Positions 22,501 to 27,710 of a stretch of DNA of 27,710 nucleotides are shown in pieces. This DNA comes from a virus, in IMG/VR virus record IMGVR_UViG_3300032288_003711, positions 1-27,710 of that record; one strand, written 5' to 3'. The notes below the pieces were generated by a model that was not told the DNA's origin, did not search any database, and was given only the letters and a program-made list of their open reading frames with translations. The translations under genes were made by a program, and so were the position numbers. How positions within the stretch are numbered: position 1 is the first letter of the stretch; each line of letters starts with the position of its first letter.

Positions 22501-24389
22501 CCTTTCTGTGGCTTAGGTGCGGGCCAATAATCAAGATCGCCTTGATGGGCCACTTGGTCGCGCAGTTTATAGTTGGTGGATCCACCCTCTCGTACTTGTT
22601 TTACGCCACCGTCAGCCTCACAGGCTCTTGGGGTTTTCCACATCAACGCTTCGCTGTCCTCACCGCTCTTATCTGCGGTGTTCTTCTTGGGTAGGTAAGG
22701 GGGCGCATCAATAGGCTCAGGCCAATAGTCAAGACTGCCTTGATGTGCCACCTGATCACGCAACTTCAACTGCGCGGTGTCGTCTTTACGCACCTGCTTA
22801 ATACCGCCCTCAGCCTCCATTGTAGATGGAGTTTTCCACATAAGCGCGTGACTATCTCCTGTCACCGCTTCTAAGCGTAAAGGCATAGTGATGACGCTAC
22901 AAGAGGGCAAAGTCCACCCCACAGGCAAGCCCATCAATACCTCCACCCAACGAGGGTTCACAAAGCCTGTGTAGCCTGTCTCATGGTGAACCTGTCGGGG
23001 CATCGTATCATCTCTTGTCTTACCATCTTTACGGTCAGGATGAGGGCCGTGCATGGAAGCCTCCATGTAATCTCTAACGATTGGAGTCGTCCAAGCGACT
23101 CCACAGGACTCTGAAGGCTCGCTCTGCGGTGGCTGGGACAACTCCGTTTCCAAGAAGGCGCAACTCGTCTGCACGAGAGTCAAGGGAACTGCACAAGAGG
23201 GCATAGTCCACCCCACAGGCAGACCCATCAGTACCTCCACCCAACGGGGATTGAGTACCCGCTTCTCCTCTTTCATCACTTCCTGTGTCTGTGGATCCGC
23301 TGTCTCTTGGAGTGACTCGTGGGGGTTCCCAAGAGAACTGAGCGACTCCTCTACCTGCGGGCCAGAGTTCGCGCCGATACACAACAAGGGGTCTGCTATC
23401 TTCTCTGCATATTCCGCTAATATCGCAGCATCGCATAAGTTCATGCTGTGGCAAGTTGACCCCTCTTTGGCTCCTGCTCTCCGACCTGTCGGTGTCAATG
23501 TCATCTGAGGGTGAGCGTTCTCCTGTGTCGTAGGCGTGGGCCACAACTTGTCCATCTGCACTGCCACCGTCAGCGATGGCCCTCTGTTCTTGGCTGAGGG
23601 CTTCTGTGCGCGCGCAAAGTGCTGCTCCACTGTCTCGTGGATCTCTGAAGCCTTCGGCGTAGGCCACGGCTGTTCTATAACTTGAAGCCATAACGACTTC
23701 TGTGAACCGCCCTGCTCTATCTTTAGAGCCTTCTCCACATCTTTGTAGCGCATACGGTTCACTTCGCCTAATGTCGGCGTGCGCCAATAGTTCTCCAACT
23801 CTTGAGCGCCCTGCATCTGAGAGGTCTGCTCTGACACCAAGAATAAAGATGCGCTTCCGTTGGTGGGGCGCTCCGACTTCAGACGCTGAGAATACTCCTG
23901 CCGTTGTGCGATAACCCAGCCGCTCCAACTCTCTAAAGACATGGAGCAGAACGGGAGTTCCCTGTGGGTCTGACCAATCGTCTCCCTTGAGGTTGGAGGA
24001 GAGTATTCCTTCAACATTTTCAAAGAAAACAATGGGAGGTCGCTCCAACTCTCTGATGCCTCTGACAATGTGGGGCCACAGGTGTCGCTCGTCCTCGTCT
24101 CCTGCTTTTCTTCCTGCGGCACTAAATGGCTGACAAGGGAAGCCTCCAGAGATGATGTCCACTTTCCCACGAAACTCTGCCCACGGGAAGGTTTTAAGAT
24201 CCGTCCAGATAGGCGCGTTATCCAACCACCCCGCTTCAATCTTGCTGACCAGGTTCGTGCAGGCGAAGTCCCCGATTTCGCTATAAGCGACTGTGCGAAC
24301 ATCTCTGATAGCTCTTTTGAGTCCGAGGTCAATCCCTCCGTATCCACTGCAAAGGCTGATGTGTGTAAGGTCTTTGGTATGATCCACAT
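22497..24389 (-). CDS. overprinted WxTP-repeat protein, second frame of the methyltransferase locus
   Basis: 630 residues from ATG 24389. It covers the whole methyltransferase gene in another frame and runs 577 bases further, to a TAA shared with the phoH stop. It has six copies of W-x-T-P-x(3)-[E/D] (residues 202, 242, 283, 433, 518, 584), two of NPRWVEVLMGLPVGWT (380, 478) and two of LRDQVAHQG-x-LDYWP (543, 609). Between the two NPRWVE copies (20 codons) six bases differ: five are silent here, whereas all five affected codons change the residue in the methyltransferase frame. Between the two WKTP units about 15 codons differ silently. This is the mark of selected protein. I recall database proteins of this type near phage methyltransferases; function unknown. 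The N-terminal third is less certain. Confidence 0.65.
   Translation of the reverse strand: MWIIPKTLHTSAFAVDTEGLTSDSKELSEMFAQSLIAKSGTSPARTWSARLKRGGWITRLSGRILKPSRGQSFVGKWTSSLEASLVSHLVPQEEKQETRTSDTCGPTLSEASESWSDLPLFSLKMLKEYSPPTSRETIGQTHRELPFCSMSLESWSGWVIAQRQEYSQRLKSERPTNGSASLFLVSEQTSQMQGAQELENYWRTPTLGEVNRMRYKDVEKALKIEQGGSQKSLWLQVIEQPWPTPKASEIHETVEQHFARAQKPSAKNRGPSLTVAVQMDKLWPTPTTQENAHPQMTLTPTGRRAGAKEGSTCHSMNLCDAAILAEYAEKIADPLLCIGANSGPQVEESLSSLGNPHESLQETADPQTQEVMKEEKRVLNPRWVEVLMGLPVGWTMPSCAVPLTLVQTSCAFLETELSQPPQSEPSESCGVAWTTPIVRDYMEASMHGPHPDRKDGKTRDDTMPRQVHHETGYTGFVNPRWVEVLMGLPVGWTLPSCSVITMPLRLEAVTGDSHALMWKTPSTMEAEGGIKQVRKDDTAQLKLRDQVAHQGSLDYWPEPIDAPPYLPKKNTADKSGEDSEALMWKTPRACEADGGVKQVREGGSTNYKLRDQVAHQGDLDYWPAPKPQKG
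23074..24387 (-). CDS. DNA (cytosine-5) methyltransferase
   Basis: 437 residues from GTG 24387; GGGAG lies six bases upstream. Motif I is SLCSGYGGIDLGL (11-23), motif IV is GGFPCQPFSAAGRKAG with catalytic Cys85, motif VI is FENVEG (122-127), motif VIII is QRKRIFILG (176-184), and motif IX/X is LLGNGVVPATAERAF near the end. The target-recognition region (190-400) has [L/V]A-x-A-[D/E] repeats and WEPPR. The enzyme methylates C5 of cytosine, probably for restriction escape. GTG 24387 overlaps the ATG of the other frame (ATGTG), so one ribosome site could serve both. Confidence 0.93.
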   Translation of the reverse strand: MDHTKDLTHISLCSGYGGIDLGLKRAIRDVRTVAYSEIGDFACTNLVSKIEAGWLDNAPIWTDLKTFPWAEFRGKVDIISGGFPCQPFSAAGRKAGDEDERHLWPHIVRGIRELERPPIVFFENVEGILSSNLKGDDWSDPQGTPVLLHVFRELERLGYRTTAGVFSASEVGAPHQRKRIFILGVRADLSDAGRSRVGELLAHADIRRSEPYALQRCGEGSKDRAGRFTEVVMASSYRTAVAYAEGFRDPRDSGAALCARTEALSQEQRAIADGGSADGQVVAHAYDTGERSPSDDIDTDRSESRSQRGVNLPQHELMRCCDISGICREDSRPLVVYRRELWPAGRGVAQFSWEPPRVTPRDSGSTDTGSDERGEAGTQSPLGGGTDGSACGVDYALLCSSLDSRADELRLLGNGVVPATAERAFRVLWSRLDDSNR

Positions 24390-24433
24390 GACGCTCCCAT
24401 GTCTATTATGTATCTGAGGAGTTGATTAACAGG

Positions 24434-24452
24434 TCTGTAGATATACTACAGA
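24434..24452. promoter_or_regulatory. dyad operator TCTGTAG-ATATA-CTACAGA in the divergent region
   Basis: Perfect 7-bp arms (24434-24440/24446-24452) with a five-base A+T centre, between the methyltransferase pair (-) and dnaN (+). The centre overlaps the likely -10 box of the reverse promoter, so a dimeric repressor here could silence the methyltransferase genes. The binding protein is unknown. Confidence 0.6.
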
Positions 24453-24469
24453 TCACGGCTATTTTTCAA
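24440..24469 (-). promoter_or_regulatory. likely promoter for the methyltransferase pair
   Basis: Read on the minus strand: TTGAAA (24469-24464), 18-base spacer, TATATC (24445-24440). The -35 is part of the dispersed motif AGTTGTTGAAAA. Transcripts would start near 24433, about 45 bases before the ATGTG start. The -10 lies in the dyad operator. Confidence 0.5.
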
Positions 24470-24474
24470 CAACT
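24463..24474 (-). repeat. copy of dispersed motif AGTTGTTGAAAA
   Basis: Minus-strand copy of a motif present six times: + strand 1499-1514 and 8685-8700 (identical 16-mers GAGTTGTTGAAAAGTA); minus strand 15908-15921, 24463-24474, 26560-26573 and 27357-27370 (AGTTGTTGAAAAGT, except here where the last two bases differ). Four of the six lie in intergenic or upstream positions. Confidence 0.6.
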
Positions 24475-24553
24475 TCTATGTGCCTTTACAAGACCTCTGC
24501 TGTGGTGTAAGCCTGTCATCTCCCTTTATTCAACAGGCACACACGAGGAACTG

Positions 24554-25699
24554 ATGAGCCTACACATCTCCGCTAAGACACTCTCCACGATGGCTGCCGC
24601 CTGTGCGCGCGTCACGCCTTCAAAGTCACTCCACTCCGCCCTCACCTCCACTCTCATCACCCAGAGCGGGGGCGACATCTCTCTCACCGCCACAGACGCT
24701 ATCAACTCTCTGACGATGAAGGCCACCTCGTCTAGCTACACGATGGACACCGACTTCTCCGTCTGTGTGGACAGCAAGAAGTTCTCTGAGGCTCTCAAGG
24801 CGATGCCACAGAGCAACGACATCAGCCTGCACACAGAGGAGAGCGAGAGCGCCGCCTCTCTGGTCATCTCTCACGGCAAGAGCAAGATCAAGCTCCCCTG
24901 TCTCTCAGCTGATGAGTTCCCCGAGCCAATGCCGATGGACACCTCCTTTGAGACTGTTAAGTTCAGCGACCTCAAGCCTCTCTTTCAGGGGGTCTTGTAC
25001 GCCGCCTCTGATGACTCCGCTCGCGCTAACCTGTGCAGCGTCTATCTGCACACCAAAGACGGACACCTCCTCAGCGCCGCGACTGATGGACACCGCCTCG
25101 CGCGCGCCTCTAGGGCTAAGACCGAAGGCGAGGCTGTCACCGCCCTCTCGTCCCTGTTCACGCGCGACAGCGTGTTGGAGGTGATGAAAGGCGACTACAA
25201 CTACGCCCAGGTAGGCGCTCAGTACGCCCGCTTCATCTCTGAGGGCGACATCAAAGCCTCTTATATGTGCCGTCTGCTCAATGAGAAGTTCCCCCCTTAT
25301 GAGGCGGTGATCCCCAAGAGCAACACCTACGCGCTGACGGCTCCTGTGGCAGACCTCAAGAGCGCCCTCACCCGCATGATGGTGATCGCTGACGATAAGA
25401 TGCACCCCGTCTCTCTTGTCATTGAGACAGACTCTCTGGGGCTGACGAGCCTGCACCTTGAGTCTAAGAACGACCACGGCGTGACCAAAGAGCAGATACA
25501 GGTGATCTCCACCGAGGGAGAGGCTAACGGCTCTATTGGCTTCTCGGTGAAGTACCTGCAAGACGCTATCAGCCGAGTGACCACAGAGAACCTAGTGCTG
25601 CGCCTCAACCCCGCCCTCAAGAGCGCAGCTATCATCCATGATGACGGCCCACAGGATAAGACCGCTGTCCTATCCATCGTGATGCCTCGGCGCGCGTGA
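24554..25699 (+). CDS. dnaN: DNA polymerase sliding clamp, bacterial beta type
   Basis: 381 residues from ATG 24554 (GAGGA four bases upstream; a longer in-phase frame from 24422 lies in the promoter region). The protein fits the three-domain beta clamp in length (E. coli 366) and holds AATDGHRLARA near residue 180, MPMDTSFE and FSDLKPLFQGVLYAASDD in domain 2, and LNEKFPPYEAVIPK at the domain 2/3 border. The C-terminal end AVLSIVMPRRA equals the family's conserved MPMR(L) end. It forms a ring that holds the polymerase on DNA. Phage-encoded DnaN is uncommon. Peptides QLDLF and QLSLF in genes at 27297 and 27413 are probable partners. Confidence 0.92.
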   Translation: MSLHISAKTLSTMAAACARVTPSKSLHSALTSTLITQSGGDISLTATDAINSLTMKATSSSYTMDTDFSVCVDSKKFSEALKAMPQSNDISLHTEESESAASLVISHGKSKIKLPCLSADEFPEPMPMDTSFETVKFSDLKPLFQGVLYAASDDSARANLCSVYLHTKDGHLLSAATDGHRLARASRAKTEGEAVTALSSLFTRDSVLEVMKGDYNYAQVGAQYARFISEGDIKASYMCRLLNEKFPPYEAVIPKSNTYALTAPVADLKSALTRMMVIADDKMHPVSLVIETDSLGLTSLHLESKNDHGVTKEQIQVISTEGEANGSIGFSVKYLQDAISRVTTENLVLRLNPALKSAAIIHDDGPQDKTAVLSIVMPRRA

Positions 25700-25893
25700 T
25701 GCTGGTGGTAGCCTGCCTCCTCATATTCAGCAGGATCGCCCTGCCGATTGGAGGCTCTCAGACAGCCCTCTTATTTTGCTCTCTATTGAGCGTTTATGTA
25801 GCGGGGGCATATCACCCTACCACCAAGCGCCCATCTTGCGTCTGTCGCTTAAATAGACCCCTAAAACAGCATACGACAGATAACGCCAAGTAG
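25699..25893 (+). CDS. small predicted membrane protein
   Basis: 64 residues from ATG 25699 (a GTG at 25696 adds one residue), overlapping the dnaN stop by one base. Residues 1-14 and 20-39 are hydrophobic (MLVVACLLIFSRIALP and ALLFCSLLSVYVAGAYH), suggesting two short membrane helices, followed by a basic tail (KRPSCVCRLNRPLK). Could be a phage membrane peptide such as a small holin-like or superinfection protein, but nothing specific supports this. Reality of the gene is moderately likely from its coupling. Confidence 0.5.
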   Translation: MLVVACLLIFSRIALPIGGSQTALLFCSLLSVYVAGAYHPTTKRPSCVCRLNRPLKQHTTDNAK

Positions 25894-25897
25894 AGCG

Positions 25898-25971
25898 CCC
25901 CCCAACACATCGCTCGGACACCCACCGCCCACCCCATCGCATACCCCCACCGCGCCCCTCTCAGTCACCCC
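25898..25971 (-). other. C-rich tract; G-quadruplex-prone on the minus strand
   Basis: C runs at 25898-25903, 25932-25935, 25944-25948, 25955-25958 and 25968-25971. On the minus strand these become four G runs of 4-5 with loops of 9, 6 and 8 bases, meeting a loose quadruplex pattern. It lies at the end of the minus-strand gene at 25965, in the convergent junction with the small gene ending at 25893. No T-rich terminator is seen, so this may take its place. Confidence 0.45.
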
Positions 25972-26483
25972 TTAGTCGGAAAGAACTTCATCAGCCCCTT
26001 CGGCATATCTGAGAAGCGCACCAGCGACATCAAGTCCATGCGATCCTTGCGAGTGTACACACAATACTTGCAGTCACGGCTACTCGTGACCGCCTTGTCC
26101 ATGTCCACCACCCCGCGCGCCCACTCCAACAACTTCTCACGCTGACACACCAGAGCGCCACCCTCCACCTCAAAGCACATAATCTCAGCGCCCTTCACCA
26201 ACCAACCGTCAAGGCCGTATTGGTTCTTCCACTCAATAAATGTCCACTCAGCCTGCGTGTCAGCGTCAGAGCGGTTCAGACGCTTCATCGCCTTAGCGTC
26301 CACACCATGCCACTCCCCATCCTTACCCTTCGCCCAGAAGTCAATGTGCTGGTAGATGCCCTCATGCTTCAGCGCAGGGCGTGTCTCATACCCATAACTC
26401 TCAAACAGCGCGCGCGCCACAGGCTCAAACTTCAACCCACGGATGTTGCACTCTGCGTTCCTGTCGTAAGGGGGAATATACAT
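25965..26483 (-). CDS. PD-(D/E)XK-like phage nuclease family protein
   Basis: 172 residues from the ATG at 26483 with GAGGAGAG upstream; a longer frame from a TTG at 26522 lacks support. The pattern FEPVARALFESYGYETRPAL, HIDFWAKG, then VDAKAMKRLNRSD is compatible with an E, D and D-x-K active site (Asp in HIDF, Asp-Ala-Lys in VDAK). TFIEWKNQYGLDGWLVKGA follows, as in phage proteins I remember with a conserved WxWxExxNxxGxxGW block. CKYC near the end could bind metal. Probable DNA-binding or endonuclease role; unproven. It follows the Mom-like gene, with a 46-bp repeat in its leader. Confidence 0.7.
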   Translation of the reverse strand: MYIPPYDRNAECNIRGLKFEPVARALFESYGYETRPALKHEGIYQHIDFWAKGKDGEWHGVDAKAMKRLNRSDADTQAEWTFIEWKNQYGLDGWLVKGAEIMCFEVEGGALVCQREKLLEWARGVVDMDKAVTSSRDCKYCVYTRKDRMDLMSLVRFSDMPKGLMKFFPTKG

Positions 26484-26527
26484 CGTCTCTCCTCTGCGCG
26501 GGGCGCTGTTCTGTAGTCTCAATAAAG

Positions 26528-26573
26528 TGTCTTACACTTCTTTGAGGCGGTGGTCAAGGACTTTTCAACAACT
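26528..26573 (-). repeat. 46-bp leader repeat, copy A
   Basis: Identical over 46 bases to 27325-27370. On the minus strand it starts at the stop codon of the Mom-like gene and lies upstream of the nuclease gene (start 26483). It contains AGTTGTTGAAAAGT and CCTTGACC, followed 17 bases later by TAAGAC, a weak -35/-10 pair. Two copies before two adjacent minus-strand genes suggest a shared promoter or operator. Confidence 0.85.
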
Positions 26574-27297
26574 ATTTTTGAGGCTTCGGGTACTGCTGAG
26601 GGGTCAACTTGCACATCTTCATGTGGAGCCGCTTCTGACGGTTAGAGCCATGTATCATCTTGATATATCTATACTTACAGCCACTAGCTGGGACGACCGT
26701 CCACCCTCTCTCGCGCGCATCTCCCGCTGAGATGTTCACGCCACACTGACGAGAGTGCCTGAGCCTGCCCGCCTCGTCTATGTAGGTGTTCGCGTGGTTT
26801 CGGCTTTCGCCCGTGTACACCCAACTCATCGCCTGATACACGCCGCCGTGGTGTCCCTGCGTGGAGTCAGCAAAGGAGATGAGCGCCCAGATAGGGGTCA
26901 GCCCTCTAGCCTCTCTATCTGCGCGATACGCCTCTATCACGGCAGGTACGATCATGGACGCTGACATCTTGACCCCCTCTTTGATGGAGAGACGGCCCAA
27001 CTCAGCCACATGGCTCTTGAACTCCTCACCGAACACGCTTGCTCTGACATTTTCGCTACAAGGCGTAGTGAAGGAGACGCAGCAGAGCATATCCACAGAG
27101 TGGGCGAGGAATACCCCAAAACTCGTGGCAGAGTTCGCAACGCCCCCAGCGTAGTGGTAGCGCCTGTAAAAGTCGCAAGCGTCGTCTAGGCTCACACGCC
27201 TAATCTCAACATCCTCTAGCCTGTACTCGGTCTGAGCCTCTCGGTCATCGCTGTATTGTGAGAAAAGGTCTAGTTGATCCATCAACTTCATCTCCAT
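26572..27297 (-). CDS. Mom-like GNAT-fold DNA modification protein
   Basis: 241 residues from ATG 27297. Conserved features of the phage Mu Mom type: RRYHYAGGVANSATSFGVFL, CCVSFTTPCSEN, ELGRLSIKEG, ALISFADSTQGHHGGVYQAM (Mom: ISYAD-x-x-QGH) and YTGESRNHANTYID with a C-terminal KYRYIKMIHG. Mom changes adenine in DNA to an acetamido-type base and protects phage DNA from restriction. The fold is acetyltransferase-like; a GNAT-type cofactor or metal chemistry is debated. The N-terminus has QLDLF (8-12), a perfect clamp-binding peptide, in MDQLDLFSQY. In the same direction as a DNA methyltransferase. Confidence 0.85.
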   Translation of the reverse strand: MEMKLMDQLDLFSQYSDDREAQTEYRLEDVEIRRVSLDDACDFYRRYHYAGGVANSATSFGVFLAHSVDMLCCVSFTTPCSENVRASVFGEEFKSHVAELGRLSIKEGVKMSASMIVPAVIEAYRADREARGLTPIWALISFADSTQGHHGGVYQAMSWVYTGESRNHANTYIDEAGRLRHSRQCGVNISAGDARERGWTVVPASGCKYRYIKMIHGSNRQKRLHMKMCKLTPQQYPKPQK

Positions 27298-27307
27298 TTA
27301 TTGATAC

Positions 27308-27323
27308 TTACAAGTGCCTGTAA
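27308..27323. other. inverted repeat TTACA-6-TGTAA before the Mom-like gene
   Basis: TTACA (27308-27312) and TGTAA (27319-27323) with a six-base spacer, between the Mom-like start and repeat copy B. It may be an operator; TGTAA/TTACA elements also occur at 19141. Small, so could be chance. Confidence 0.35.
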
Positions 27324-27324
27324 A

Positions 27325-27370
27325 TGTCTTACACTTCTTTGAGGCGGTGGTCAAGGACTTTTCAACAACT
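27325..27370 (-). repeat. 46-bp leader repeat, copy B
   Basis: Exact match of copy A (26528-26573). It lies 28 bases upstream of the Mom-like start (27297), after the end of the methyltransferase gene at 27413, so each copy precedes one gene of the same minus-strand cluster. Confidence 0.85.
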
Positions 27371-27412
27371 TTTAATCGGCTGTGCTTGGCTACTCTCAAC
27401 ACAGCGAGCGGG

Positions 27413-27710
27413 TCAGAACAGCGAGAGTTGTTCAGGGTCGCCGTCATCTGACCCCGCCTTAGTCGCCTTCACCGCAGTCTGCTCGGGCTGAGAGGGCTGA
27501 GAGGGCTGAGGTGTCCAATGCTTCACCCGCTCCTGAGCGATTGTGATGTATTCACCCTCACGCTCAATCCCTACGAAGCGCGCGCCTTCAATAGCAGCTG
27601 CACACCCTGTCGTGCCTGACCCCATAAACGGATCAAGCACGATAGCGCCCTTCGGTGTCACCAACCTCACCAGATAGCACATCAAGTCAAGAGGCTTGAC
27701 GGTTGGGTGC
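27413..27710 (-). CDS. beta-class DNA methyltransferase, N-terminus outside the window
   Basis: The last 98 residues only. HPTVKPLDLMCYLVRLVTPK (motif X region) is followed by LDPFMGSGTTGCAA (motif I) and GIEREGEYITIAQERV (motif II/III), the order of beta-class adenine-N6 or cytosine-N4 methyltransferases such as CcrM. Motif IV (D/NPPY) and the target domain are beyond the edge. The linker PQPSQPSQPEQ is flexible. The C-terminus ends EQLSLF, a textbook beta-clamp-binding peptide (QLSLF). It may methylate at the fork with the phage clamp. 115 bases separate it from the Mom-like gene. Confidence 0.9.
   Translation of the reverse strand, partial: HPTVKPLDLMCYLVRLVTPKGAIVLDPFMGSGTTGCAAAIEGARFVGIEREGEYITIAQERVKHWTPQPSQPSQPEQTAVKATKAGSDDGDPEQLSLF

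Noticed and set aside
1-27710. tRNA genes and CRISPR arrays
   Set aside because: I looked for cloverleaf-like blocks with GTTCGA-type T-loops and for regularly spaced repeats and found none; short tRNA-like genes cannot be fully excluded by eye.

Overview
The window is a contiguous, tightly packed piece of a double-stranded DNA phage (or prophage-like) genome. It holds the replication, recombination, nucleotide-supply and DNA-modification modules. No capsid, tail, packaging or lysis gene is recognisable. Base composition is G+C-rich, with very frequent GCGCGC runs, and neighbouring genes usually overlap through ATGA or GTGA. The three best promoters resemble bacterial sigma70 sites, so a bacterial host is likely. 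I cannot name the host. The DNA polymerase keeps Phe at the position equivalent to E. coli Pol I 762, a residue reported to be common in virulent phages.

Layout. 1-622 (-): thymidylate kinase, cut by the window edge. 672-1103: small basic protein. 1104-1725: a 622-base non-coding block with two nested hairpins inside a 16-bp inverted repeat, a consensus promoter and three 26-bp-spaced iterons; this is the best candidate for a replication origin or control region. 1726-11286: replication operon with helicase loader, DnaB helicase, primase, SSB, family A polymerase, SF2 helicase and small unknown genes. 11310-16444: ParB-like protein, Cas4/RecB-like nuclease, a SpoVS homologue and unknown genes. 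16441-21564: class I ribonucleotide reductase (large and small subunits), a GIY-YIG homing endonuclease, a leftover nrdB tail, and ThyX. 21628-22500: PhoH. 22497-24389 (-): a C5-cytosine methyltransferase and a second long protein read from the same DNA in another frame. 24554-25699: a bacterial-type sliding clamp (DnaN). 25965-27710 (-): a PD-(D/E)XK-like nuclease, a Mom-like DNA modification protein and the C-terminal end of a beta-class DNA methyltransferase.

How the parts fit. Loader, helicase, primase, SSB, polymerase and clamp make most of a phage replisome. RNR, ThyX and thymidylate kinase supply dNTPs, with a full route to dTDP. Three different DNA-modifying enzymes point to heavy genome modification against restriction. 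Two of them (Mom-like and beta-class methyltransferase) carry textbook clamp-binding peptides, QLDLF and QLSLF, which suggests that modification is tethered to the phage's own clamp.

Most notable: (1) the methyltransferase locus reads as two overlapping proteins over 1.3 kb, and repeats inside the locus differ almost only silently in the second frame, which is direct evidence that the second protein is selected; (2) the homing endonuclease next to nrdB appears to have brought a replacement nrdB 3' end and left the old one behind; (3) clamp-binding peptides on modification enzymes; (4) the iteron and hairpin block at 1129-1677; (5) a 12-16-bp motif found six times in the window.
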